From an uncultured Coriobacteriaceae bacterium (GTDB taxonomy: Bacteria > Actinomycetota > Coriobacteriia > Coriobacteriales > UMGS124), in assembly GCA_900539345.1 (NCBI GenBank), contig UQBS01000020.1:1-42628 (forward strand): 42,628 nucleotides of DNA. Reading direction: 5' to 3'. Position 1 is the first letter of the stretch, and every line of letters starts with the position of its first letter. Both the position numbers and the translations under genes were made by a program. Below, one piece after another: positions 1-8,531 of the stretch. The notes under the pieces were generated by a model, which was given only the letters and a program-made list of their open reading frames with translations, did not search any database and was not told the origin of the DNA.

Positions 1-208
1 AAAGAAGACTCAGCGAAAGGCCCTGGGCGGGGAGAACGAGTTGTTCAGTGTTGCCCTAGGTCCGCGGCAATCCGTGCGGCCTGGCGTCGAACGGCTCGAA
101 CAATAGGGCCCGCCGTGAGCCAATGCCAAACATCCACTTGTAAGACCGTCTGTAACAAAAAGTTGTTTGCGCAGGTAGATTCGTCTGTTTTTGAGTCAAA
201 AGAACTTT
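1..208. other. Left-edge stretch with no supported gene
   Basis: No convincing gene is visible before the first LysR regulator. One forward frame is open from the window edge to the stop at 271-273 and an overlapping reverse frame is also open, but neither has a recognisable domain or a ribosome site, and open frames on both strands are common at this base composition. The end of an upstream gene cannot be excluded because the window starts here. Confidence 0.4.
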
Positions 209-237
209 TTGCCCCTATGGCGGTGAGCGCGTACAAT
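209..237 (+). promoter_or_regulatory. Sigma70-type promoter for the first LysR gene
   Basis: TTGCCC (209-214) and TACAAT (232-237) are separated by 17 bases, giving four and five matches to the sigma70 hexamers. Transcription would begin about 45 bases before the ATG at 288. The call rests on sequence match only. Confidence 0.5.
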
Positions 238-287
238 GACGGCGGCCAAAAAGGGGCGAGCCGAGGCGCATCATGACAAGGGGGATC

Positions 288-1256
288 ATGAACACCAACC
301 AGATTGATTATTTCCTCAAGGCATACCGCGAACGGAGCTATACGGCTGCGGCAAAGCTCGTGCCCATGTCTGCCCAGGGCCTCACGAAAGCCATCCATTC
401 GCTTGAGGGCGAGCTGGGCGTGCCGTTGTTTGAGAACGATGCCAATGGCAAAATCAAACCCACTCCCTATGCTGAGGAGTTCAAGGCCTTCTGCAAGGAA
501 TTTGACGAAGCCCGCTCGCGCATGGCTGCCGGATTTGCCCGCCTTGCGGGACAGGCTCACCGCACCATCCGGCTTGCCGCGGCAATCGGCTCCATGGGGC
601 TGCTTGGCATCGATCTCATCTCAAGCTTCAAAAAAGAGCATCCGGACGTCGAGGTGGAGTGCGACGATCTTCCCGACATGCGCGTGGAAAAGACCCTGCG
701 CGACGGCAACAGCTTCCTGGGCCTCACGGTGCTTCCCACAAGTGACGAGTTCGAGACGGTAGAGCTTGCCAGCTGCGAGCGATGCGTGTGGGTGGCCGTC
801 GATGACCCGCTGGTCGCCAAGGGGCAGGTGTGCATCACCGATCTTGAGGGTCGCAACATCGCGCTTGTTGGCTCGCAGTTCAAAAACTACGGCCTTCTCC
901 TCGAGGCGCTGGAGCAGGCGGGTGTGCACCCCACTGACATCACCACCTCGTCGGAAATGATCTGGCTGCACCAGTTTGCCAAGGGACCTGGCTGCATCTC
1001 GTTTACAGCCCAATCGGTGCTGCCTCTCTTTAAGGACGACACGAGCGTGGTGGCGCTCCCCTTCACTGGCATGCCGTATCAAATCGGCATCTCATGGCTC
1101 CGCACGCACAAACCCGATGAAGACGAGCAAGCGTTCATTGAAGCCTGTGAGGTCCGAGCAAAGGAGCTGCAGGAGGAACCCAGCCAAAAGCAGCGTCTAC
1201 GCCCTGGCACCCAGGGCCGCGCCGCCAGCTTTTTGCGCAGGCTGACGGGGCGATAA
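288..1256 (+). CDS. LysR-family transcriptional regulator
   Basis: The 322-residue product has an N-terminal winged helix-turn-helix (residues about 3-62: MNTNQIDYFLKAYRERSYTA, then the recognition part reading SAQGLTKAIHSLEGELGVPL) followed by a periplasmic-binding-protein-like effector domain (about 90-300). LysR proteins bind dyads near their target promoters and respond to a small molecule. I chose the ATG at 288 rather than the one at 273 because AAGGGGG lies just before it and LysR proteins usually start within a few residues of the helix-turn-helix. The last 30 residues are basic and probably disordered. It is a distant paralogue of the LysR at 35846. The next gene downstream has its own upstream palindromes, so the target may be itself, the molybdoenzyme locus or a gene left of the window. 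The ligand is unknown. Confidence 0.9.
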   Translation: MNTNQIDYFLKAYRERSYTAAAKLVPMSAQGLTKAIHSLEGELGVPLFENDANGKIKPTPYAEEFKAFCKEFDEARSRMAAGFARLAGQAHRTIRLAAAIGSMGLLGIDLISSFKKEHPDVEVECDDLPDMRVEKTLRDGNSFLGLTVLPTSDEFETVELASCERCVWVAVDDPLVAKGQVCITDLEGRNIALVGSQFKNYGLLLEALEQAGVHPTDITTSSEMIWLHQFAKGPGCISFTAQSVLPLFKDDTSVVALPFTGMPYQIGISWLRTHKPDEDEQAFIEACEVRAKELQEEPSQKQRLRPGTQGRAASFLRRLTGR

Positions 1257-1467
1257 TCCGGTCAAGCGTTGCCGGCATTTTCGTTTGGCTTTACCGTCGG
1301 ACTCAATAGTCTGGTGGGAGCTGCCATGGGCCAACATTCCTCGCACTCGCATCTACCGACCGCCTTGATAACCTGGCATGGGATTTCATTCGATAATGTC
1401 TTTGCTCGCGTGTTCGGCACAATCCGTACTTCCAATGAGGAGACGCTGCACCTCTAGAAACGCCTTC
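1257..1467. other. Intergenic stretch without a supported gene
   Basis: About 290 bases separate the LysR stop from the LuxR start. A weak CCGG-loop-CCGG hairpin at about 1258-1275 followed by a T-rich stretch may end the LysR transcript. A 62-codon open frame here has only a non-ATG start and no ribosome site, so I do not call it. GATAAT at 1392-1397 resembles a -10 box but has no good partner. Confidence 0.35.
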
Positions 1468-1499
1468 AATGGTCTACCATTAACCGCATAACATGCGGT
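1468..1499. promoter_or_regulatory. Two adjacent palindromes upstream of the LuxR regulator
   Basis: AATGGT-CT-ACCATT (1468-1481) is immediately followed by ACCGCAT-AAC-ATGCGGT (1483-1499). Both have perfect arms, of 6 and 7 bp. They end 48 bases before the LuxR start codon at 1548, the position expected for operators or overlapping promoter elements. Binding by the LysR or LuxR protein is inference. Confidence 0.55.
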
Positions 1500-1547
1500 A
1501 GGCGATGCTGCATGCAAGCACATTGCAACAAGCGGAGGGAAGTCCCT

Positions 1548-3110
1548 ATGGAGCAGCAGGACATGACGAAAGGCAAAATCACGAGGGCGCGCAAGTATAT
1601 CGTGTCCCTTTGGCCTTCTCTGCCTTTCATGGGCTTCGGCTTCTGTGCCGCATGGAACGCGCTTGCACAGGGCACGGCATGGCTCTCTCCAGTCGAGACG
1701 AACGGTATGGCGATCACGAACCTCACAATGGTGATCAACGTTGCCATGGGCCTTGGCTTGCTTACTGCTGGTACCCTTGGTGGACGTGTGGCGCATATTC
1801 TCACTGAAAAGCGCGTCGCCTTGACGGCCGGTGTCGCCGCCGCCTTGGCATCCCTTGTCCTCTTGCTTATCGGTCCAGCATACTTCCAGCAAACCCTCAA
1901 TGGGGCATCACACACGGTGTTTCAAATCTGTGCGGTTGTATTGGGACTTTCGTTTGCTGCGCTGTATCTGCGTTTCGGTATGCTGTATGCACGCTTGCCG
2001 CTCAGGCGCGCGGTTCTCTACCTATGCTACGCGAACTTATTGGGCGTTTTCACCTATCTTGCCGTACAGGCGTCGCCCATGTGGGCGCCCTTCCCCAAAA
2101 GTCCGCCGATGGCCTTCATGATTGTCTTCGTCGTATTGCCACTTTTAGCCAGCGCGACCCTCAGCCTCGACACAAGTGCAAACCCATGGGCTCAGCGCGA
2201 GCCTGAGGATTACCCCGCTGCCTCCGCATTGTCAGCTCGCGCATCCCTCGGTTCTCTGCGCAGGCCCCTTGCCTGCTTCTCCATCGCGCTTTTCCTCTTC
2301 GCATGTGCCCAATCGTCCGTCACCGTGGCTGTGGTCAGCGCGGCCCCTCCCGCCTCAACACTAGCTGCGTCGAATGCAGACATGCTCGTACGGATTCCTC
2401 TTCTTCTTGCGTTCACCCTGCTTGCCTCCACGCTTGAAGCCAAGAAGCTCAATTTCGGTCGACTCCTTGTCATCCTGGCAAGCCTTTTGGAAGCCGTTGT
2501 GCTCCTGGGCCTCGTTGTGGGTGTGGACGGCTCGAGTTGGCTCGTGCCCGTGCGCAATGTTGTCTTCAGCTTTCAGACGCTCACCTGGTGCATGATTTTT
2601 GCTGTGGCTGGCTGTCATCGCGATGTGTCGCTCACGGTAGTGGCGTGTACCTTCGGGTCTTCAGCTTTCGGCATGGGACTGGGCTCACTCGCTGGTTCGC
2701 AAATTTCTGACGCTTCCGGAACACCTAGCCTCCTCGTCATATGCGCTCTGGCACTGCTTCCCTGTTTCATGCTGCTCGACAACCGCAGCACCGAGGGTCT
2801 TTTCTCCTCAAATCCCAAAGGGGCCACATCGCTCGAAGAGCTTCTCGGCAAGAGCCTCGAGGGCGGCACGCCACACTCGAAAGGCGACTTCCGTCGCAAG
2901 CTCGATGACTACGCCGCACAGCGCGGCCTTTCGGCACGCGAGGCTGAGACGCTGCGCTACCTTGTGGCCGGACGCGGCGACAGCCAGATTGCCGAAGCCA
3001 TGGGCATCTCCTATAACACCGCGCGTACGCATGTGCGCAACGTGTTCACCAAGCTTGACGTGCACGACCGCCAAACCCTCATTGACGTGGTGAACAAGGA
3101 GCTTGGCTAG
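1548..3110 (+). CDS. Membrane-embedded LuxR-family regulator
   Basis: The 520-residue protein has about 400 N-terminal residues forming many hydrophobic helices of major-facilitator-like character, and a C-terminal LuxR/GerE helix-turn-helix (about 455-520: GLSAREAETLRYLVAGRGD, then ISYNTARTHVRNVFTKLDVH). This architecture, a membrane domain fused to a LuxR DNA-binding domain, is widespread in Eggerthellaceae, where such proteins control neighbouring reductase operons such as catechol dehydroxylases. The start at 1548 is preceded by GGAGGGA seven bases upstream; a start at 1512 would add a short non-conserved leader. A terminator follows at 3173. It lies just before the molybdoenzyme gene group on the same strand and is its likely regulator, sensing the substrate at the membrane (inference). 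Confidence 0.88.
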   Translation: MEQQDMTKGKITRARKYIVSLWPSLPFMGFGFCAAWNALAQGTAWLSPVETNGMAITNLTMVINVAMGLGLLTAGTLGGRVAHILTEKRVALTAGVAAALASLVLLLIGPAYFQQTLNGASHTVFQICAVVLGLSFAALYLRFGMLYARLPLRRAVLYLCYANLLGVFTYLAVQASPMWAPFPKSPPMAFMIVFVVLPLLASATLSLDTSANPWAQREPEDYPAASALSARASLGSLRRPLACFSIALFLFACAQSSVTVAVVSAAPPASTLAASNADMLVRIPLLLAFTLLASTLEAKKLNFGRLLVILASLLEAVVLLGLVVGVDGSSWLVPVRNVVFSFQTLTWCMIFAVAGCHRDVSLTVVACTFGSSAFGMGLGSLAGSQISDASGTPSLLVICALALLPCFMLLDNRSTEGLFSSNPKGATSLEELLGKSLEGGTPHSKGDFRRKLDDYAAQRGLSAREAETLRYLVAGRGDSQIAEAMGISYNTARTHVRNVFTKLDVHDRQTLIDVVNKELG

Positions 3111-3172
3111 ACAACTTCGTTTGCTTAAAGCGACCCCAATTCGTCATCATTAATAAAATACCAGCTAGAAGG

Positions 3173-3224
3173 CGCTCACTCGTTTCGTAGTAGCTCGTAT
3201 GAGCCGAACGGGTGAGCGTTTTTT
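3173..3224 (+). terminator. Rho-independent terminator after the LuxR gene
   Basis: CGCTCAC (3173-3179) pairs with GTGAGCG (3212-3218); the stem continues inward with mismatches through CGTT and CG pairs, and six T residues follow (3219-3224). It separates the regulator transcript from the molybdoenzyme group. Confidence 0.75.
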
Positions 3225-3346
3225 CATGCGTTGCGCGGTTTTCGGCACCATCTGGACACCTCCTATTGTGTGGCTCATCGAAAGGCGCGGGCAAACACAT
3301 GCCCTCTCATGCGCCTTCCTCGCAAACAGAGAGGGAGCTTACAACG

Positions 3347-4057
3347 ATGGGCAAGATGAGACTGGAGAATTGCGAGCCGCGACCGTGCCCCACTGACGTG
3401 GCTGAAGACGAAGCCGATGCGAGCACGCTCGATTTCGACGCTGTGTGTGATGGCCTGCACCGCTGTGTAACCAAGCAGTCGCAGCATCGCGAGATCTATA
3501 TCAAGACTCTCGCCTTCTGCGATGAGGAGAAGGCTGAGCCCGATGTCGAAGCGTTCATCCAGAGCCTTCCTGAGTTTGCATATGAGACGCAGAGTCCTTT
3601 TTACCTCATTTCCGCCCTCGTGCATGCAGGGGGACTGGAACGTTTTGAGCTCGATGAAGAGGGCGAAGTTATTACTTCCGAGCGCAAGGAGGGGCTGAGC
3701 GACGACGAGGTCGACGACCTTATCTGGTCTATTGCCTATTGCACCACGGCCGCTGGGATGACGGTTGCTCAGGACATGGCACCCCAGGCTCGTATGGACA
3801 GGCTTGTGCAGGCTCGGCCCGTTCGCAAGGACACCTATTGCGACGTGCTTGCTTTCTGTCTTGAACCCAAGAAGCGCGCCGAGGTGGAGGAGCTTCTGCG
3901 CGGAAGGCAGATTCTCACCGACGAGGCAGTGGACGGCGAGCCCCTGCAACCGAGTGTTTTCATTGACAAGCTTGAACGCACGGGAGCTCTCGAGTGGCAT
4001 GGCGCTTGGCTCACCAGCGCCGCTGGCAAGGCTTATCTGGAGGAACATGCCTGCTAA
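3347..4057 (+). CDS. Two-repeat accessory protein of the molybdoenzyme locus, function unknown
   Basis: I do not recognise a named family. The 236-residue acidic cytoplasmic protein has no signal peptide or membrane segment. It shows an internal duplication: residues about 48-110 (REIYIKTLAFC, then SPFYLISALVHAGGLERF) and about 161-230 (KDTYCDVLAFC, then PSVFIDKLERTGALEW) share the same order of motifs, each looking like a small winged-helix unit. The start at 3347 is chosen because AGAGGGAG precedes it; the longer open frame upstream runs back into the terminator region. It is 70 bases upstream of the catalytic subunit on the same strand, so it is probably co-expressed. A role in maturation or regulation is a guess from position only. 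Confidence 0.75.
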   Translation: MGKMRLENCEPRPCPTDVAEDEADASTLDFDAVCDGLHRCVTKQSQHREIYIKTLAFCDEEKAEPDVEAFIQSLPEFAYETQSPFYLISALVHAGGLERFELDEEGEVITSERKEGLSDDEVDDLIWSIAYCTTAAGMTVAQDMAPQARMDRLVQARPVRKDTYCDVLAFCLEPKKRAEVEELLRGRQILTDEAVDGEPLQPSVFIDKLERTGALEWHGAWLTSAAGKAYLEEHAC

Positions 4058-4127
4058 AGGCTGTTTCTCCGTGAGCATAGCATCATCAGTCAAGTATCGA
4101 TCAAGCGTTGAGGAAAGGAGAGGAAGC

Positions 4128-6932
4128 ATGCTGAACACGACCAACGTCACGCGAAGGAGCTTTGTGAAGGCGGCGGCGATCAGCGGCGTCGCAGCGGCCT
4201 TCGGGACGACCCTGAACGGGTCGTTCAAGGAAGCCCATGCCGACGAGGCCCAGGGCGCATCCGAGGAGAAGGTGTACAAGAACACCTGCCATGGCTGCAT
4301 TCAGGCTTGCCCATGTCTCGTGTATGTCAAGGACGGCGTTGCCGTACGCATTGAGGGCGACCCCGATGCCCCCACCAACAAGGGCTCCTTGTGCATGAAG
4401 GGCATGAACCAGATTCAGACCTGCTACAGCCCGCGTCGCATCCTGCATCCTATTAAGCGCGTCGGTGAGCGCGGCGGCAACGACTGGGAAGTCATCTCCT
4501 GGGACGAGGCTGTGGACCTTGCGGCAACGAAGATCTCCGAAGAGATTGAGAAGTACGGCCCCTACGCGTTCTTTGCCTCTGTCGGCGGTGGCGGTTCTTA
4601 CTCGTTCATCCAAGCCCAACAGATGCCCGCTGCCCTGGGTTCGCCTACGGTGTTTGAGCCTGGTTGCGCTCAGTGCTACTTGCCGCGCGAAGCCATGAGC
4701 AAGTTCATGTATGGTGGCAACTCCCAGTCTATCGCTGACTGCGGCACCATTGAGCCTTTCAACTGGGACGACCACAAGATGGAGGTCCTGGTGCTTTGGG
4801 GTGCCCAGCCCAGTGTGAGCCAGACCTCCCAGTCGGGTCGCGGTATGGCCGACCTCAGGGCCCTTGGCTGCAAGACCGTCGTCATCGACCCGAACTTCTC
4901 GCCCGATGCCGTTCACGCTGACGTGTGGCTGCCCGTGCGCCCCGGTACCGACACGGCGCTGCTGCTCTCATGGTTCCGCTACATCTTCCAGAACGACCTG
5001 TATGACCGCGAGTTCACGAAGTACTGGACGAACCTGCCTTTCCTTATCGACCCCGACACTAAGCTGCCGGTACTCGCCAAGGACCTCTTCCCCGACTTCA
5101 AGCAGACCACGCCGGCCAACACGCCTGCTTATGTGTGCTATGACCTTAAGACCAATTCGGTGCAGCCGTTCGAGTACAGCTTGCCCGAGGATTCCGCTGT
5201 CGACCCTGAGGTGTTCTGGGAGGGTGAGTACGAGGGCAAGACGTACCAGACTGCCGGTCAGATTTACTGGGATGAGACCGACCCCTGGACGTTTGAGAAG
5301 GCCGCGGAGGTCACCTGGGTTGAGGCTGACAAGATCAAGGAGGGCGTGGACCTCTACCTGTCGAGCCAGTATGCCGGCATCTGCAACGGCGTTGCTTCTG
5401 ACATGACCGAGTCTGCCTCTCAGGTTCCCCTGGGATGCTTGGGTCTCGACATGATCATGGGCCACGTGGACAAGCCCGGCTGCACGCTCACCCAGCAGAA
5501 GGGTGGCGGCGGCCCTATGGGTGCCTCTGCAAGCGGCGTGCGCCCCACACGTGCCTACAGCCCCATGAAGGTCGGCGACACCGAGGTGACCCTGGGTGCC
5601 ACCGTTGGTGCCTCCGATGAAGAAAACGCTGCCAAGTTCGCTGATTTTACCGACGAGCAGCTTCAGGAAGCTTTCCAGCCTTACCTCGACCGACTCGGCA
5701 TGGTGGAGCACAAGGGCCTCTTCTTCTGGAACCACTCCCATATCCCCACGGTGCGCGACGCAATCGAAACCGGTGAGCCTTACAAGCCCCGCTGCTGGTA
5801 TGACTTCTCGGGCAACAAGCTCGCAATGCTGGGCAACGCCACCTCTTGGTACAACGTGTTGCCTGAGATCGACTTCATCATGGGCCAGTATCCCATGCTC
5901 ACTTCGTTCCACATCGAGGCGGCCGACCTTGTGTTCCCGCTTGCAGAGTGGCTCGAAATTGTGGGCACCTCGCGTCAGATAAACAAGCAGTTTGTGCGCA
6001 TCGACGTGACCCATCTGGGTGAGACGGTTGACAATACCTATCCTTACCTGGCTATTTTCCAGAAGCTGCGCGAAAAGATGGGCAAAGAGTTCCCCACCAT
6101 TGCCCAGCCTACGCCCATGGCCGACCAGCGTGCCAACGTGGCCAAGCAGTTCGGTGCAGCCGACTGGGACGACCTTGTGGCCAACCAGGACACCTATGTC
6201 CCCAAGGTAACCGACCCCAAGGACTTCTGGGCTTACGACCAGTACCTCGAGATTGTGGACGACAGCCTGCCGGCTGGCTTTGCCACCGAGAGCCGCAAGT
6301 GCGAGGTGTATTGCACGCTGCTGCTTAAGATGGGCCGCAACGGTTATCCCTTTACTTACCCGATGGAAATGCCTGCGGCCAGTCATGATTACTCGCCCAT
6401 CTGCACCTTCATCGAGCCTGCTGAGAGCCCGCTGACCGACGAGGAATACCCGCTCGTCATCACCTCGGGCCGCGTGCCGTATTTCCATCACGGCACCATG
6501 CGTCACGCCGCATTCGCTCGCGAGCTCTACCCCGAGCCCGATGTGCGCATGAATCCGAAGACTGCCGAGGAGTACGGCATCGCGCATCGCGACTGGGTGA
6601 AGATCACGAGCCGCCGCGGCGAGATTCATGGCCGTGCCTACGTCACCGAGGGCATCGCGCCCGGCGTGCTGTGGATGGAGCGTTTCTGGAACCCCGAGTG
6701 CTTCGATGCCTCGCAGGAGAAGATTGACGGTGGTTGGAGCGAGTGCAACGTCAACGTGCTCACTAAGAACTCCGCGCCGTTCAACGAGGTCTTTGGTTCC
6801 TACACCAACCGCGGCTTCACGGTGAAGATCGAGAAGTCCGAGAAGCCCGACAACGTTTGGGTCGAGCCCGAGGAGTTCCGCCCGTTCATGCCGACGCTCC
6901 AGAACGAGCCTAGGACGGAGGATGTGTTCTAA
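4128..6932 (+). CDS. Tat-exported bis-MGD molybdopterin oxidoreductase, catalytic subunit (catechol-dehydroxylase-like)
   Basis: The 934-residue protein of the DMSO-reductase superfamily has a twin-arginine signal (TRRSFVK, Arg9-Arg10), a [4Fe-4S] motif with Cys54, Cys57, Cys61 and Cys89 (CHGC, then CMKG), the ISWDEAVDLAA motif (about 123-133) and a C-terminal dinucleotide-binding domain (about 775-930). Cys180 or Cys183 in GCAQCYLPRE is a candidate metal ligand or active-site residue (inference). Start chosen at 4128: a strong AGGAGAGG site precedes it and it places the Tat motif at the N terminus. The next gene overlaps the stop codon by one base. Size, Tat signal, partner subunit and nearby membrane LuxR match gut catechol dehydroxylases and other Eggerthellaceae molybdoenzymes. 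The substrate cannot be read from sequence; another organic reduction is equally possible. Confidence 0.9.
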   Translation: MLNTTNVTRRSFVKAAAISGVAAAFGTTLNGSFKEAHADEAQGASEEKVYKNTCHGCIQACPCLVYVKDGVAVRIEGDPDAPTNKGSLCMKGMNQIQTCYSPRRILHPIKRVGERGGNDWEVISWDEAVDLAATKISEEIEKYGPYAFFASVGGGGSYSFIQAQQMPAALGSPTVFEPGCAQCYLPREAMSKFMYGGNSQSIADCGTIEPFNWDDHKMEVLVLWGAQPSVSQTSQSGRGMADLRALGCKTVVIDPNFSPDAVHADVWLPVRPGTDTALLLSWFRYIFQNDLYDREFTKYWTNLPFLIDPDTKLPVLAKDLFPDFKQTTPANTPAYVCYDLKTNSVQPFEYSLPEDSAVDPEVFWEGEYEGKTYQTAGQIYWDETDPWTFEKAAEVTWVEADKIKEGVDLYLSSQYAGICNGVASDMTESASQVPLGCLGLDMIMGHVDKPGCTLTQQKGGGGPMGASASGVRPTRAYSPMKVGDTEVTLGATVGASDEENAAKFADFTDEQLQEAFQPYLDRLGMVEHKGLFFWNHSHIPTVRDAIETGEPYKPRCWYDFSGNKLAMLGNATSWYNVLPEIDFIMGQYPMLTSFHIEAADLVFPLAEWLEIVGTSRQINKQFVRIDVTHLGETVDNTYPYLAIFQKLREKMGKEFPTIAQPTPMADQRANVAKQFGAADWDDLVANQDTYVPKVTDPKDFWAYDQYLEIVDDSLPAGFATESRKCEVYCTLLLKMGRNGYPFTYPMEMPAASHDYSPICTFIEPAESPLTDEEYPLVITSGRVPYFHHGTMRHAAFARELYPEPDVRMNPKTAEEYGIAHRDWVKITSRRGEIHGRAYVTEGIAPGVLWMERFWNPECFDASQEKIDGGWSECNVNVLTKNSAPFNEVFGSYTNRGFTVKIEKSEKPDNVWVEPEEFRPFMPTLQNEPRTEDVF

Positions 6933-7528
6933 TGAGAAACTGCCTTGTTATTGATTTGGACCGCTGCAGCGGCTGCGATACCTGCATCGTTGCATGCAAG
7001 TATGCTCACGGCCTGGACCTGGGTGTATGCTGGAACCGCGTGCAAACTGTTACCGTGGGCACCTTCCCCAATGTTGAGCAATACTGGCTGCCCCGCCAGT
7101 GCCAGCAGTGCGAGAATGCCCCCTGCCTCGAGGTCTGCCCCACTGGTGCAACCTACCGCGAAGACGAGTACGGCCTCGTTGTGATTGATGCCGATGCCTG
7201 CATCGGTTGTAAGTTGTGCATGGACGCCTGTCCCTACGACGCCCGTCGCTATGACGAGGGCAAGGGCATTGTTGAGAAGTGCGATTGCTGTATCGCACGT
7301 CTCAAGGATGGCGAGAAGCCTGCCTGCGTGCACAACTGCTGTGCGGGCGGCCGTTTCTTCGGTGACCTCGACGACCCCGAAAGCGATGCCGCAAAGGCCG
7401 TGGCGCAGGCTGGTGAGGAGAACTGCCACTGGCTGGCCGACGCCTCAGGAGCTGAGCCTCGGACAGTCTACATCCTGCATGAGAGCACTGCCGCCTGGCA
7501 GGAAGAGCTTCAGGACTTTCAACTCTAA
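6932..7528 (+). CDS. DmsB-like four-cluster iron-sulfur electron-transfer subunit
   Basis: The 198-residue protein carries four complete cysteine sets: Cys12/15/18/22, Cys57/60/65/69, Cys90/93/96/100 and Cys117/120/132/136, as in DmsB/NrfC/PhsB subunits with four [4Fe-4S] clusters. It passes electrons to the catalytic subunit. Its start codon overlaps the upstream stop (TAATG), so translation is coupled. It has no signal peptide of its own, consistent with co-export in complex with the Tat-signal subunit. No NrfD/DmsC-type quinol-oxidising membrane anchor follows, so the electron source must be encoded elsewhere or be a soluble or membrane donor. Confidence 0.93.
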   Translation: MRNCLVIDLDRCSGCDTCIVACKYAHGLDLGVCWNRVQTVTVGTFPNVEQYWLPRQCQQCENAPCLEVCPTGATYREDEYGLVVIDADACIGCKLCMDACPYDARRYDEGKGIVEKCDCCIARLKDGEKPACVHNCCAGGRFFGDLDDPESDAAKAVAQAGEENCHWLADASGAEPRTVYILHESTAAWQEELQDFQL

Positions 7529-7550
7529 GAGCATGTAGCGCACACAGCAC

Positions 7551-7591
7551 GCGCCGGGGCCAACGATATAAACAGTCGGTGGCCCCGGTGC
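7551..7591 (+). promoter_or_regulatory. Strong hairpin between iron-sulfur subunit and chaperone genes
   Basis: CCGGGGCCA (7554-7562) pairs perfectly with TGGCCCCGG (7580-7588); three further outer pairs, one of them G-T, extend the stem to 12 bp around a 17-base loop. No T run follows, so it is not a classical terminator. It may lower chaperone expression or stabilise the upstream mRNA. Confidence 0.55.
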
Positions 7592-7648
7592 CCTAGCATG
7601 GGCACATACGCCCAAAACAGCAGAAGAACATGGAGAGGACAGATTGAG

Positions 7649-8446
7649 ATGAACAAGGCAGAAGAGCGTTTGAATGCGAACGCCCTGGATGTAGTCGTTG
7701 GCGACACATCCTCGGACTGCGACCTCGCGGCAGGCAAGGAGGCATGTGGCGACGATCAGAGGAGGGCCCTCACCCAAACCCTTGCCGCATGCTCTCAGCT
7801 TGCGCAAACGCTCTCTGCTCTGTTCTTCAAGACTCTCACGCAAGAGCAGATCGATGTCCTTGCCCAACAGGACCTTTCTGCATTTGCCGATCTCAATGAG
7901 GATTTCGACCGAGGCCTCAACGATATCGCGCGTTACCTGCGTCGTCGCAACACCGGCACGCGTCAACAGCTTGCCTGTGACTTCACGTCGGCCTTTGTGG
8001 GGACGAAAACCTACGAAGGCAAGTCCGCTGTACCCTACGAATCGGTCTTTACGAGTGAAGATGGCCTGCTCTGTCAGCAGGCCTACCACAACATCGTGGC
8101 GCTGTATGCCCGCGAAGGCCTTAAGAAAGACGATGGGTTGCACATTCCCGATGATCACCTGTCGTACATGCTTGAGTTCACGGGCGTTCTTCTTGACAGG
8201 GCCGCGGCAGCGATTGAGGCTAGCGATATTGAGGCCGCAAGGCACAACCTTGCGTGCATCCATGAATTTGTAGAAACTCACATGCTTTCATGGTTCGACG
8301 CATTCGCACAGCGAGCGCAGCTGCTTCTGGAGACGCGCTTCTATCGCGGCGTACTATACCTAACCCGCGGATTCCTTACTTTTACGCTCGACGTTACGAA
8401 CGATGCGTTGGAGGAGACGGGAGAGGGCGCGCTGAAAGCAGCCTAA
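7649..8446 (+). CDS. TorD/DmsD-family molybdoenzyme chaperone
   Basis: The 265-residue all-helical cytoplasmic protein has the hallmarks of the TorD (redox enzyme maturation) family: DFTSAFVG (111-118), PYESVF (129-134), a PDDHLSYMLEF segment (167-177) and the C-terminal HMLSWFDAFAQR plus FYRGVLYLTRGF region. Such chaperones bind the Tat signal of their partner molybdoenzyme and hold it until cofactor insertion; the partner here is the product of 4128-6932. I chose 7649 because GGAGAGGA lies nine bases before it; a start at 7598 lacks a site. About 40 N-terminal residues before the conserved domain are variable and acidic. It is the last gene of the group; hairpins follow. Confidence 0.88.
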   Translation: MNKAEERLNANALDVVVGDTSSDCDLAAGKEACGDDQRRALTQTLAACSQLAQTLSALFFKTLTQEQIDVLAQQDLSAFADLNEDFDRGLNDIARYLRRRNTGTRQQLACDFTSAFVGTKTYEGKSAVPYESVFTSEDGLLCQQAYHNIVALYAREGLKKDDGLHIPDDHLSYMLEFTGVLLDRAAAAIEASDIEAARHNLACIHEFVETHMLSWFDAFAQRAQLLLETRFYRGVLYLTRGFLTFTLDVTNDALEETGEGALKAA

Positions 8447-8473
8447 GATTGATGCGAGAGTAACGGGCATGGA

Positions 8474-8506
8474 GGGCCTGGGGTGACATCTGTTATCCCA
8501 GGGCCC
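8474..8506 (+). terminator. First hairpin after the chaperone gene
   Basis: GGGCC-TGGG (8474-8482) pairs with CCCA-GGGCCC (8497-8506) with one bulged G. A weakly T-rich stretch follows. It is part of a series of three hairpins ending the molybdoenzyme transcript. Confidence 0.5.
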
Positions 8507-8531
8507 GCCGTTGTTTGGTGGCTACACACAA

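Noticed and set aside
45..560. 171-codon minus-strand frame at the left edge
   Set aside because: It overlaps the helix-turn-helix coding part of the LysR gene and has no domain or ribosome site.
1269..1457. 62-codon frame between the LysR and LuxR genes
   Set aside because: It needs a TTG start and has no ribosome site or recognisable feature.
4968..6629. A 553-codon minus-strand open frame inside the molybdoenzyme gene
   Set aside because: It is a shadow of the conserved catalytic subunit and shows no ribosome site or domain.
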